This document shows, in pieces, positions 33,607 to 42,464 of a stretch of 50,577 nt of DNA (the stretch's first letter is position 1; every line of letters starts with the position of its first letter). Origin of the DNA: an uncultured Hyphomicrobiales bacterium (lineage in GTDB: Bacteria; Pseudomonadota; Alphaproteobacteria; Rhizobiales; Beijerinckiaceae); assembly GCA_903825465.1 (NCBI GenBank), contig CAIKAR010000104.1, positions 1 to 50,577 on the forward strand, in the 5' to 3' direction. Made by a program: the position numbers and the translations under genes. The notes under the pieces are model-generated. The model made no database searches and was not told where the DNA came from. It saw nothing but the letters and a program-made list of their open reading frames with translations.

Positions 33607-34065
33607 TCAAGCCGCCGCGGATTTCGCCTCTTCGACGCCGGCCCATCCCCGCGCGGCGCGGGCGCGCACGGCGGCGAGGAACCACAGCGGCGCGCGATGC
33701 GCCTCGGCGAGGACATTCACCAGAGCCGCGAGCGCGCACACGTTGGCGCAGGCGTCGGCGCGCGCCACCAGCCATTCGCCCTGCGCCTCGTTGACGACGC
33801 CCGACGGACGCGACTGCCAAACAACGTGGTCGGTGACGGCTTCGACGAAAAACGCGGTCCATTCCGGGCATTTCACAGGCGCCGCGCGGTCGAGAGCGAA
33901 CAACGCGTCGGCCTCGTCGCGGGTGATGAATCCATCCTCGAAGATTTCGCGGCGCAGCGCGGCGACATCCGCGGCGTTGATCTCGCCCCGGCCCGCGGCT
34001 TCCAGCACCGCGGCGCGGCCGCGGTCGAGATGCCGGGCGAATTCCTTGCTTTCGTCGAACGTCAT
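33607..34065 (-). CDS. Conserved hypothetical protein
   Basis: 152 residues. An acidic N-terminal helix pattern (FITRDEADALFALDRA, EF-hand-like in feel but without a full loop) is followed by the distinctive CPEWTAFFVEAVTDHVVW and an Ala-rich C terminus. This pattern is familiar in uncharacterised rhizobial proteins, sometimes near envelope genes. A longer frame continues upstream to 34428, but the family-like start is ATG 34065. Its stop lies 2 bp after the convergent fusion gene. Function unknown. Confidence 0.65.
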   Translation of the reverse strand: MTFDESKEFARHLDRGRAAVLEAAGRGEINAADVAALRREIFEDGFITRDEADALFALDRAAPVKCPEWTAFFVEAVTDHVVWQSRPSGVVNEAQGEWLVARADACANVCALAALVNVLAEAHRAPLWFLAAVRARAARGWAGVEEAKSAAA

Positions 34066-34246
34066 GTCTGACTCCGTTGTTCCGCGACGTTGCGCGGCCC
34101 CTGTTGAAGCCACCATGCGCGGGCGCCCCTTACGAGGTTGTGAACGGAAAAATCCACGCGAAAGCAGGGTTAAGCGGCGTGAAACCGGCGTGGTTGAGGA
34201 GTGGCGGGAATTCGCGGTGAATTTTTCGACAATCGCCGCCGGCGCG

Positions 34247-34639
34247 TCACGCGCCGCGCTTTCCCCGCTTCGCGATCCCCTTCGGCAGGGCGTTGGCGTC
34301 CTTCGCCCACGCCATGAGGTCGGACGCGCCGGTCTCGTATCCCTTGGAAAACCCCGGCTCGTCCATGCGGTCCATCGCCCGCGCGAAAAGCCCCGCGCCG
34401 CCGTCCTTGTCGCCGACGAGTTTCGCAAAGCCCTCCGAAATCATCGCCGCGCCGTCGCTGTATTGGTCGAGCCTGGCGCATTGGGCCATCGCGTCGAACA
34501 GGCCGAAGCAATAGCCGTGGACGAATTCGTCGCCGGAAATATCCGCGCCGCCGATTTCCACCGCCTCGAACTGAACGCCAAGCAGGGACGCGCCGATTTT
34601 GGCGAGGGTTTCGACGCGGTCGAGGGAGTCGTCGGACAT
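34247..34639 (-). CDS. Hypothetical protein
   Basis: 130 residues, mainly helical (SLDRVETLAKIGASLLGVQF, FVHGYCFGLFDAMAQ, GFAKLVGDKDGGAGLFARAM). No domain is recognised. It sits between the hypothetical gene at 33607 and the divergent molybdoenzyme gene at 34740, sharing about 100 bp of upstream region with the latter. The coherent helical pattern and the lysine-rich end suggest a real gene, but support is modest. Confidence 0.5.
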   Translation of the reverse strand: MSDDSLDRVETLAKIGASLLGVQFEAVEIGGADISGDEFVHGYCFGLFDAMAQCARLDQYSDGAAMISEGFAKLVGDKDGGAGLFARAMDRMDEPGFSKGYETGASDLMAWAKDANALPKGIAKRGKRGA

Positions 34640-34739
34640 GCCCGCGTGCTACGCCGAAAGCGCGGCGGCGGCAACGCGTTTGCGGCGCCGCGCGGCTTCC
34701 CCTATTTTAGGGCGAACCCATCTCGCGCGGACAAAAACC

Positions 34740-37091
34740 ATGACCCGATATTCAATCAGCCAGCCGGTCCTCCAGGTCGAGGCGCCGCGGCTGATGACCG
34801 GGCAAGGCCGCTTCACCGACGACAATTTCCTCGACCGCCAATGCCACGCGGTCTTTCTGCGCTCGCCCCACGCCCACGCGGAAATCGCCTCCATCGACAC
34901 GCGCGCCGCGAACCAGGCGCCCGGCGTGCTCGCCGTGCTGACAGGCGCCGACTGGGAGGCCGACGGCCTCGGCCACGTCGCCGGCGCCTCGCCCGTCAAG
35001 AAGCGCGACGGCTCGCCGATGTTCCGCCCGCCGCGGCCCGGCATCACCCGCGACCGCGTCCGCCACATCGGCCAGCCGGTCGCCGTCGTCATCGCCGAAT
35101 CCATTCACGCGGCCAAAGACGCCTGCGAAGCCATCGAGATCGACTACCGGCCGCTGCCGACGACGCTCGACACGGCCACCGCGAACGAACCCGGCGCCCA
35201 CGCCGTGTGGGAGGCGTGCCCGAACAACGAGCCCGTCTACAACACGCGCGGCAACCGCGCGGCCGCCGACAAGGCCTTCGCCGCCGCCGCGCACATCGTC
35301 GGCGACCGCTTCGTCGTCAGCCGCGTCGCCGCCAACACGATGGAGCCGCGCGCCGTGGTCGCCAGCTACGACAAAGGCCGCGACCACTACCGCATCCTCG
35401 CCTGCCACCAGCGTCCCTACGTCTGGCGCTCGGTGATGGCCGAATATGTCTTCAAGATTCAAGAGCAGCAGATTTCGCTCGTCGCCGGCGATGTCGGCGG
35501 CAGCTACGGCATGAAGGGCGGGCTCTACACCGAAGTCCCCGTCGTCGCCTGGGCGTCCAAGAAGGTCGGCCGCCCCGTCAAATGGGCTTGCGAACGCAGC
35601 GAGGCGCTCGTCGCCGACGATCAGGGCCGCGACATGGTCGTCGACGCCGAAATGGCCTTCGACACGGACGGCAAACTGCTGGGCGTGCGCTTCGCCTCGC
35701 GCAACAACGTCGGCGCCTATATCTCGATGCTGGGATTTCTCTCGACGGGCAACATCATCAAGGATGTCGCGGGCCCCTACCGCGCGCCGGCGATGTTTTC
35801 CGAGGCCTGCGCCGTTTTGACCAACACGCTGCCCGTGTCGAACTACCGCGCGCCCGGCGGCGCGCCAAGCGCCTATATCGTCGAGCGCATGATGGACATG
35901 GCGGCGCGCGAGATCGGCCTCGACCCCGTCGAAATCCGCCGCCGCAATCTTATTCAGCCCGAAGCCCTGCCCTACAAGTCCATGACGGGCGAAACCTACG
36001 ACTGCGCCGATTTTCCCGCCGTGCTGGAGAAGTCGCTGGCGAAGGCCGACTACGCCAACGCCGGCAAGCGCCGGGCGGAATCAAAGGCGCGCGGCTTTTT
36101 GCGCGGCGTCGGAATCTCCTGCACCATCGATCCCTCCGCCGGGCCGTCGCCCGAGTCGGCGGAGCTGCGCTTCGATCCCGGCGGCGGCCTGACGATTCTC
36201 GTGGGCTCGACGGCGGGCGGACAAAGCCACGAAACCATCTACACGCAGATCGTGTCGCAGACGCTCGGCTACGACGCCGAAAAAATCCGCGTCATCGAGG
36301 GCGACACCGACAAGCTCTCCTGGGGCACCGGCACGGGCGCGGCGCGCACCGCGACCATCGGCGGCTCGACGGTGTTCAAGGCGGCGGAAAAAATCATCGC
36401 CAAGGCCAAGCGGATCGCCGCCCATCGGCTCGAAGCCGGCCTTGACGACATCGCGTTTGACAACGGCGTGTTCAGCGTCGCCGGCACCGACCGCTCGATC
36501 TCGCTCGCCGACGTGGCGAAGGCGGCGTTCAATCCGGCGATGCTCGGGCGCGACATTGAGATCGGCCTCTTCGAAACCGCGACATGGTCGCCCGAGACGG
36601 GCAATCTGCCGAACTCGTGCCACGTCTGCGAAATCGAGATCGATCCCGACACGGGCGTCACGCGCGTCGACCGCTACACCGCGGTCCACGACGTCGGCGT
36701 CGAGCTCAATCCGCTGCTGGTGGAGGGCCAGGCGCATGGCGGCATCGCGCAGGCGGCGGGCCAGGCGCTGATGGAGCGCGTTGTTTACGAGCCGGGCAGC
36801 GGCCAGATGCTGACCGGCTCGTTCATGGACTACGCCATGCCGCGCGCCAGCGACCTGTCGATGTTCGACATCGACCGCGCGCCGGTGCCCGCCACGAGCA
36901 ATCCGCTTGGCGTCAAGGGCGCGGGCGAATGCGGCACGGTCGGCGCGCTGCCCGCCGTGATGAACGCCCTCAACGACGCGCTCGCGCCGCTCGGCGTGGC
37001 GAATTTCCAGATGCCGGCGACACCCGACAGGGTGTGGAAGGCGATCAAAGAGGCGCGCGCCTCGAGCCTTCAACGGGGAGCAACGGCGTGA
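34740..37091 (+). CDS. Molybdenum hydroxylase large subunit (xanthine dehydrogenase/aldehyde oxidase family)
   Basis: 783 residues, a complete molybdopterin-cytosine-dinucleotide-binding subunit: N-terminal hammerhead domain (LMTGQGRFTDD, RSPHAHAEI), DVGGSYGMKGG, NYRAPGG, GSTAGGQSHETIYTQI, and the C-terminal GVKGAGECGTVGA, whose glutamate is the general base of the family. It lacks the AYxCSFR loop of CO dehydrogenase. It would hydroxylate an aldehyde or N-heterocycle. The usual 2Fe-2S and FAD subunits are not in the window, so it must borrow partners or be encoded apart from them. Its stop overlaps the GTG of the MmgE/PrpD gene. Confidence 0.93.
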   Translation: MTRYSISQPVLQVEAPRLMTGQGRFTDDNFLDRQCHAVFLRSPHAHAEIASIDTRAANQAPGVLAVLTGADWEADGLGHVAGASPVKKRDGSPMFRPPRPGITRDRVRHIGQPVAVVIAESIHAAKDACEAIEIDYRPLPTTLDTATANEPGAHAVWEACPNNEPVYNTRGNRAAADKAFAAAAHIVGDRFVVSRVAANTMEPRAVVASYDKGRDHYRILACHQRPYVWRSVMAEYVFKIQEQQISLVAGDVGGSYGMKGGLYTEVPVVAWASKKVGRPVKWACERSEALVADDQGRDMVVDAEMAFDTDGKLLGVRFASRNNVGAYISMLGFLSTGNIIKDVAGPYRAPAMFSEACAVLTNTLPVSNYRAPGGAPSAYIVERMMDMAAREIGLDPVEIRRRNLIQPEALPYKSMTGETYDCADFPAVLEKSLAKADYANAGKRRAESKARGFLRGVGISCTIDPSAGPSPESAELRFDPGGGLTILVGSTAGGQSHETIYTQIVSQTLGYDAEKIRVIEGDTDKLSWGTGTGAARTATIGGSTVFKAAEKIIAKAKRIAAHRLEAGLDDIAFDNGVFSVAGTDRSISLADVAKAAFNPAMLGRDIEIGLFETATWSPETGNLPNSCHVCEIEIDPDTGVTRVDRYTAVHDVGVELNPLLVEGQAHGGIAQAAGQALMERVVYEPGSGQMLTGSFMDYAMPRASDLSMFDIDRAPVPATSNPLGVKGAGECGTVGALPAVMNALNDALAPLGVANFQMPATPDRVWKAIKEARASSLQRGATA

Positions 37092-38401
37092 GCCTGCTCG
37101 CCGACATCGCGACCTTCGCGCGCACGGCCTCGGCCGCGACAATGATACCGGCGGACCGCGCGATCCTGCGCCGGCACACCGCCGACACGGTGATCGCCCG
37201 CCTTGTCGGCGCCAACACGTCGCATGGCCGCCATATCGCCGATTGCTTCCCCGGCGCCAGCGCGACGGAGAAGATCGCCGTCCACGCGACGCAGGCGCGC
37301 CTGACCGAGACCGACGACATCCACACCGCGTCCGGCGTCACGCCAAGCTCGGTCGTCGTGCCGGCGGCGCTGGGCGCTTTCGCCGAGCGGCCCTGCGCGC
37401 CGCGCGATCTTGAAAGCGCCATCTGGGTCGGCGTGGAACTGCTGGTCAGGCTGGGCGACGCGCTCGGCGGCGCCGCCGTGCTCTACAAGGGCGTGTGGCA
37501 GACGCGGGCCGGCGCGACGCTGGCCGCGGCCGCGACGGCGGCGCGCGTGCTTGGCTTGTCGCAGGGCGAGATGGAGGACGCTCTCTCCCTCGCGCTGCTG
37601 ACGAGCAACGGCGGCGCCGGGCGCTTCGCGCGCGAGCCCTCGGGCCGCTGGATTGTTTTCGCCTCGGCGGTCGAAAACGGGCTGCGCGCCGTCCAGGCCG
37701 CCCGCCGCGGCTATTGCGGTTCGGCGCTCGATCTCGAAGGCGGCTGGCTCTCCAAAGCCTTCGGCGTCGATGTCGATCCCGCCAGGCTGTCCAACGGCCT
37801 GGGCGCGTCGAGCGTCTTTGGCGCGTTGTCGATGAAGCCCTATTGCACGTCGCGGCAGGCGCTGCCGGCGGCCGAGGCGATGCGCGCGCTGATCGCCGAA
37901 GGCCTGTCGCCCTCGTCGATCGCCAAAGTCGTGATCCGGGTTCCGACCCCCTACGCCGCCATGGTGTCGTCGCCGCTCGACCCGCTCAACCGGAGCACGA
38001 CCTACACCGGCGCCGGCGCCCTCGTCGCCATCGCCGCGTTGAACCCCGACGGGCTCTACGATGTCGAGCGCGACACCGTGATTCACAACCACGACATTCT
38101 GGAATTCTCGCGGCGATGCGTGGTCGAGGCCGACCCCGCGCTCGACGCCGCCTATCCCGCGATATGGTCGGCGGCGATCGAGGCGACAACCGCGTCGGGC
38201 GTCCTGCGGCGGACGATGGAGCACCCGCTGGGCTCGCCGGGAAACCCCCTCGACGACGCCGGCCTCGCGCACAAGGCGACGAAAATCCTGTCGTTCGTCG
38301 GCCGCGCCGAACTGGCGGAAAAAACCATCGGCCTCGCCAACGAAGCCTTCGACTCAAACGCGGCGGCGGCGATGCTGGCGGAGTTGTTCGCGTCGGCGTG
38401 A
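37088..38401 (+). CDS. MmgE/PrpD-family protein (2-methylcitrate dehydratase-like)
   Basis: 437 residues of the MmgE/PrpD fold: an N-terminal helical domain with RLTETDDIHTASGVTPSSVV, the ALGAFA helix, GLSQGEMEDALSLALL and KPYCTSRQALPAAEAM, with the lid region following. Members dehydrate or isomerise hydroxy-tricarboxylates and related acids such as itaconate. The GTG at 37088 overlaps the molybdoenzyme stop, so the two are translated together. This pairing, plus the upstream cupins and dehydrogenase, points to a shared catabolic task. tRNA-Thr follows. Confidence 0.9.
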   Translation: MSLLADIATFARTASAATMIPADRAILRRHTADTVIARLVGANTSHGRHIADCFPGASATEKIAVHATQARLTETDDIHTASGVTPSSVVVPAALGAFAERPCAPRDLESAIWVGVELLVRLGDALGGAAVLYKGVWQTRAGATLAAAATAARVLGLSQGEMEDALSLALLTSNGGAGRFAREPSGRWIVFASAVENGLRAVQAARRGYCGSALDLEGGWLSKAFGVDVDPARLSNGLGASSVFGALSMKPYCTSRQALPAAEAMRALIAEGLSPSSIAKVVIRVPTPYAAMVSSPLDPLNRSTTYTGAGALVAIAALNPDGLYDVERDTVIHNHDILEFSRRCVVEADPALDAAYPAIWSAAIEATTASGVLRRTMEHPLGSPGNPLDDAGLAHKATKILSFVGRAELAEKTIGLANEAFDSNAAAAMLAELFASA

Positions 38402-38423
38402 GGGGAGGCTGCAGGAATCAATC

Positions 38424-38498
<75 letters not shown>

Positions 38499-38579
38499 GC
38501 CGCGTCGGCGAGCGACGCGAAGTGATGGGCTTTTGGCACGCTGCGCGCGCTGTTGCAAGCGCGCGGCGGGCGCTTGTTG

Positions 38580-40046
38580 TCAGCGCGTCAGAACGATGAA
38601 ATCCGTGCCCTTGGCCGTCGTTTCGCGGCCAATTCCCTGATCGGAAATGATCAGCGAGGTGCCGGGCTGGACGAGGCTGGCGAGCGCCGTTCTCACATCG
38701 TCGGCGACGATCACGCGGTCCAGCGCCTCGGCCGACGTGGCGGGCGCGGGCTCGACCATCGGGGCGGGCGCGGCCTCGCCCTTGCGCGGGCGGCGGATCG
38801 GCTGCGGCGGCGGCGTGTCGCGGGTGTCGAGCGCGGTCCAGCGCACATTCGCGCCGTCGCTCGACACATCCATGGCCGTGTAGAGATGCGACCCCAAGGG
38901 CGCGGCGGGATCGCGGATAACGACAGGCGCTTCGAAAATCGGCTTGAAATCGCGGCGGACGAACAACTTGCCCAGCCGCTTGCTGACGAAGATCGCGACA
39001 TGGCCGGCGCCCGCTGGAATGTCGATTGGCGTGGCGGCCGGCGCGGCCGGAACAATGTTCGCCGGCGGCAGCGAGGCGACTTCCGGAGCGGCTTCCGGCG
39101 ACGGCGCGGTCGGCTCCGCGGCGATAGCAGGCGCCGCCGGCGGCGCGACAGCCACAACAACCGGCGACGGCGCCGAAGCTTCCTCGACGGCGGGCGTTTC
39201 GGCCGCGATCGCGGGCGCCGCAGGGGCCGGCGCGACAACGGGCGCGACACTGGCCGCGATAGCCGCGGCCACGGCCCCAGCGCGCTCGGCGTCGGCGAGC
39301 CGGCTGAAGGCCTCGGCGGCGGAAATTGTTTCAACCACGAAGCCGGGATGAATGGCCTGCTCCACCTTCGCCGCGTTGGCGCTGGCTGGCGCGGGCGCTG
39401 CGCCCGCGTCCGTCGCGCTGGCGCCTTCGGCCTGCGCGAACCGCAGGCGTTTGGCGGGCGCTGCTTCCGCCGTTGCCGGCCGGGGCGCGGCGGCGAACAG
39501 GTTCGCGTTCGAGATGTCCTCGGGTTTGGGATCGAAGTTCGACACGATCACCCGGACGCCCATTTGCGTATAGGGCCAGAGCCGCGCGGCGAACGCCGCC
39601 GGCATGCGGATGCAGCCGTGCGAGGCGGGGTGGCCGGTGACATGGCCCTCGTGCAGCGCGATGCCCGACCAGGTGATCCGCTGCATGAAGGGCATCGGCG
39701 CGTCGGAATAGATATTGGACTTGTGGTAGCGGTCCTTCTGGATCACCGTGAAAATGCCGCGCGGCGTCTCGTGGCCGGCGACGCCGGTTGACACCGGGGT
39801 GCGCGCCACGGGCACGCCGTCGTCGTAGAGGGTCAGGCGCTCGTCGGCGAGCGACACGACGATGATCACCGCTCCCTTGGGCCGGGCGGTCCAGCGCGGC
39901 GTTGCATCGGCCGCGGCCACCGGCGCGCGGCGGACGTGCTTCGCCCAGGCCACCGACGGAGCGAGCGCCGCGCCGAGCGCAACCGCCAGCGCGAGGCGCG
40001 AAACGAGCGGGAAATTCAGGGATTTCGGCGAGATTGTGTGCGACAT
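38580..40046 (-). CDS. L,D-transpeptidase (YkuD domain)
   Basis: 488 residues. The signal sequence covers about 1-36 (ends SVAWAKH). The YkuD domain lies at about 55-180, with HPASHGCIRMPA carrying the catalytic Cys and His. A long Ala/Pro-rich, low-complexity linker follows. Near the C terminus a second YkuD-like segment (AIFVSKRLGKLFVRRDFKPI) lacks the Cys motif and is probably a structural or peptidoglycan-binding relic. Such enzymes make 3-3 crosslinks or attach proteins to peptidoglycan in the periplasm. ATG at 40046 is chosen over the 40088 start to give a standard export signal. It is divergent from the IalB gene, with a 281-bp shared upstream region in which I see nothing else. Confidence 0.9.
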   Translation of the reverse strand: MSHTISPKSLNFPLVSRLALAVALGAALAPSVAWAKHVRRAPVAAADATPRWTARPKGAVIIVVSLADERLTLYDDGVPVARTPVSTGVAGHETPRGIFTVIQKDRYHKSNIYSDAPMPFMQRITWSGIALHEGHVTGHPASHGCIRMPAAFAARLWPYTQMGVRVIVSNFDPKPEDISNANLFAAAPRPATAEAAPAKRLRFAQAEGASATDAGAAPAPASANAAKVEQAIHPGFVVETISAAEAFSRLADAERAGAVAAAIAASVAPVVAPAPAAPAIAAETPAVEEASAPSPVVVAVAPPAAPAIAAEPTAPSPEAAPEVASLPPANIVPAAPAATPIDIPAGAGHVAIFVSKRLGKLFVRRDFKPIFEAPVVIRDPAAPLGSHLYTAMDVSSDGANVRWTALDTRDTPPPQPIRRPRKGEAAPAPMVEPAPATSAEALDRVIVADDVRTALASLVQPGTSLIISDQGIGRETTAKGTDFIVLTR

Positions 40047-40327
40047 GGCGGGACCAATAAACCGTTGACCGGAGGACGCTGAAAACATTTTCCCGATCGC
40101 GGCGGAGGCGGCCCGGCGATGGACTCAATGAGCGAAAAAATTTTACAACGCGTGAACACGCGGCGGTAGGCCATCCCCGGCGAAGCCCGCCAATAAAACC
40201 ACCCTGTTGCCATTTTGCGCCACCCGCGCGGCCAACCGCACGCCAGAATTTCGCCGGCTTCGCCACTTATGCGCGGTTTTCGCCGCGAACCCTGTCGAAA
40301 ACGCCGGCTTTGGAGTATCATGACGCC

Positions 40328-40948
40328 ATGATTCGACCTTCCCATTTCCGCCTCTCCGCGCTCCTGTCCGTTGTCGCGCTCGCTTCGGCGTCGCCGGTCC
40401 TGGCCAAGGACCCGCCCGCCAAGGCCGCCGCCACCAAGACAAGCGCCAAGAAGGCGGACGACAAAAAACCCGCCGCCAAAGCCGACGACGTGAAAAAGCC
40501 CGCCGCGGATAAACCCGCGAAGGTCGCGACATCGGGCGACTGGGGCGCCTACACGTCGGGAACCGGCAAGGCGCGCACCTGCTACGCGCTGGCGGAGCCG
40601 CGCGAGCGCCAGCCGGCGAGCCTGAAACGCGACAAGGGCTATGTGTTCATCTCCGACCGGCCGGCGGAGTCGGTGAAGAACGAAGTCGCGTTCGACACCG
40701 GCTTCGACATCAAGGTCGACAGCGCCGCATCGGCCGAAATCGGTTCGGCGAGCTTTGATCTCGTCGCCAAGGGCAGCAAGCTCTGGGTCAAGAACGCCGC
40801 CGACGAGCCGCAAGTCGTCGCCGCCATGCGCAAGGGGCAGAAGCTGGTCGTCAAGGCCGTCTCGAAGAAAGGCAACGCGTCGTCGGACACCTACGCGCTC
40901 GCCGGCATCGGGCAAATCCTCGATCGCGCCGCCAAGGACTGTGAATAG
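40328..40948 (+). CDS. Invasion-associated locus B (IalB) family protein
   Basis: 206 residues. The signal peptide covers about 1-26 (ends SASPVLAKD), then a Lys/Ala-rich linker (about 28-65) and the IalB domain: WGAYTSGTGKARTCYALAEP, YVFISDRPAESVKNEV, KNAADEPQVVAAMRKG, and the ending ALAGIGQILDRAAKDC. IalB proteins are exported and found in many rhizobia and Bartonella. Their biochemical role is uncertain and they are not in themselves virulence markers. A TTG-led extension from 40310 is less likely than ATG 40328. Confidence 0.85.
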   Translation: MIRPSHFRLSALLSVVALASASPVLAKDPPAKAAATKTSAKKADDKKPAAKADDVKKPAADKPAKVATSGDWGAYTSGTGKARTCYALAEPRERQPASLKRDKGYVFISDRPAESVKNEVAFDTGFDIKVDSAASAEIGSASFDLVAKGSKLWVKNAADEPQVVAAMRKGQKLVVKAVSKKGNASSDTYALAGIGQILDRAAKDCE

Positions 40949-41018
40949 CCCGCCGCCAACCCCTTGACCCCCGCGGGAAGCCGGGGCATCGTCGCGCGAA
41001 CCGACAGTCGAGGCGACC

Positions 41019-41549
41019 ATGCGTAATGTTTTTTCCGGCGTTGTTGCCTGCGTGGCCGCGGCGGCGCTTTCCTGCCTGCTTGGCGCGGTCGCCAGCGCCC
41101 GCCCCCTGACGCCAGCCGAACAGCGCTACGCCCGCTGGCAAGGCGTCGTGCCGCTGTGCGAAAATCCGGATGTCGCCGACACGATTTCGTCGCGGTTCAG
41201 CCAGCGCGAAAGCGGCTATTGGGATTCCGGCCTGGCGATCAAGGCGTTCGAGGACATCCGCGAAATCGGCTACCGCAGCAACGGCGTCGATTACATTCCG
41301 CGGCGCTATTGCGCGGCCACGGTCGTGACCACCGACGACAGGCGCCGCAAGCTGTTTTATACCACCGCCGAGGATCTCGGCATGACCGGCACGGATATTG
41401 TCGGCAGCCTCGCGCAAAGCCTCACCCTCGGGCTTGCGATCCACTCCCTCCCTGTCAGCACGGCGACGAATTACGGCGTCGACTGGTGCGTTGTCGGCCT
41501 CGACCGCAACGGCGCCTACGGCAAGGATTGCCGCTCCGCGCGGCCCTGA
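41019..41549 (+). CDS. Secreted hypothetical protein with four cysteines
   Basis: 176 residues. The signal peptide covers about 1-28 (ends AVASARP). The mature part contains four cysteines (PLCEN, RYCAA, DWCVV, KDCRS) likely to form two disulfides, and a YWDSGLAIKAFEDIREIGYRSNG core. It resembles a periplasmic family common in Bradyrhizobium-like genomes; function unknown. A strong terminator follows. RNase T2 is next on the same strand. Confidence 0.75.
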   Translation: MRNVFSGVVACVAAAALSCLLGAVASARPLTPAEQRYARWQGVVPLCENPDVADTISSRFSQRESGYWDSGLAIKAFEDIREIGYRSNGVDYIPRRYCAATVVTTDDRRRKLFYTTAEDLGMTGTDIVGSLAQSLTLGLAIHSLPVSTATNYGVDWCVVGLDRNGAYGKDCRSARP

Positions 41550-41586
41550 GGCGGCGCGGCGAAACAGTTGGTCGATTGGATGCGAT

Positions 41587-41615
41587 CGCGGCGGGCTTCC
41601 CCGCCGCGCTTTTTT
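41587..41615 (+). terminator. Rho-independent terminator
   Basis: GCGGCGGG and CCCGCCGC pair with loop CTTC and are followed by six T. It separates the secreted protein at 41019 from the RNase T2 gene. Confidence 0.85.
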
Positions 41616-41627
41616 AAGGCCGCCGCA

Positions 41628-42464
41628 ATGACTTTCAGCCGACTGGCCGCGACGTTCGCATTTCTCCTCGCCGCCTTCTCCGCCGCGCCGGCGGGCGCCC
41701 AAACCCTGGCGCAAAACAGCGGCTGCATTCTCGACAATTGCGCCGACCGCCAGCCGCCCCGCCCCCGCGCCATTCCCGCGCCGACGCCTTCCGACGCCGT
41801 TCCCACGCCACCCGCCGCCAACGACAACACTCCCCCCGCCGCCGCGGCCAACGACAACGCGCCCGCCTTCCGCCGCGGCCAGCCGCCGGCCCCCGGCAAT
41901 TTCGATTTCTACGTGCTGTCGCTGTCGTGGTCGTCGGGCTTCTGCGCTGGCGCCGGCTCCCAGAGGGCCTCCGATCAATGCGCCGTCGGCTCGAATCTCG
42001 CCTTCGTCGTGCATGGCCTGTGGCCGCAGTTCGAGCATGGCTTTCCACAGGACTGCGACCCCTCCGCCCGCGCGCCGACCCGCGCCGCGATGGCGCTGAC
42101 GCATGGCGTCTATCCCGACGAGGGCCTCGCCCGCTACGAGTTCCGCAAGCACGGCACCTGCACGGGGCAATCCGCGGCCGACTATTTCCGCGATGTCGCC
42201 TTCGCCCGCGACCAGATCAAAATCCCCGGCGAGTTCAACGCGCTGAAACAGGACGAGCAGGTCGCGCCCGCCGACGTCGCGCGCGCCTTCCAGGCCGCCA
42301 ATCCGCGGCTGCGCGCCGGCATGATGGCCGTGGGCTGCCAGCGCGGCGTGTTGCAGGAGGTGCGCTTCTGCATGTCGAAGGATCTGCGCGATTTCCGCCC
42401 CTGCCCCGAGGTGGCGCGGGGATCGTGCCGCTCGCGGCAGATTTCCGTGCCCGCTCCGCGGTGA
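41628..42464 (+). CDS. Secreted ribonuclease T2 family protein
   Basis: 278 residues. The signal peptide covers about 1-24 (ends PAGAQT), followed by a Pro/Ala-rich spacer to about residue 85. Both catalytic segments are intact: CAS I LAFVVHGLWPQFEHG (His) and CAS II YEFRKHGTCTG (Glu/Lys/His). Paired cysteines fit the disulfides of the family. It should cleave RNA outside the cytoplasm, perhaps for nutrient scavenging. ATG at 41628 gives the signal peptide directly. Its TGA overlaps the GTG of rlmJ, an odd coupling between a periplasmic RNase and a cytoplasmic rRNA methylase. Confidence 0.9.
   Translation: MTFSRLAATFAFLLAAFSAAPAGAQTLAQNSGCILDNCADRQPPRPRAIPAPTPSDAVPTPPAANDNTPPAAAANDNAPAFRRGQPPAPGNFDFYVLSLSWSSGFCAGAGSQRASDQCAVGSNLAFVVHGLWPQFEHGFPQDCDPSARAPTRAAMALTHGVYPDEGLARYEFRKHGTCTGQSAADYFRDVAFARDQIKIPGEFNALKQDEQVAPADVARAFQAANPRLRAGMMAVGCQRGVLQEVRFCMSKDLRDFRPCPEVARGSCRSRQISVPAPR

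Noticed and set aside
33040-36445. Very long plus frames (343 and 963 codons) over the fusion and molybdoenzyme genes
   Set aside because: They are out of frame with the domain-bearing proteins and are repetitive Arg/Ala/Pro sequence.
40047-40327. Hidden gene between the L,D-transpeptidase and the IalB gene
   Set aside because: Frames here have no start/ribosome-binding pair or motif; the interval is best read as a divergent promoter region.
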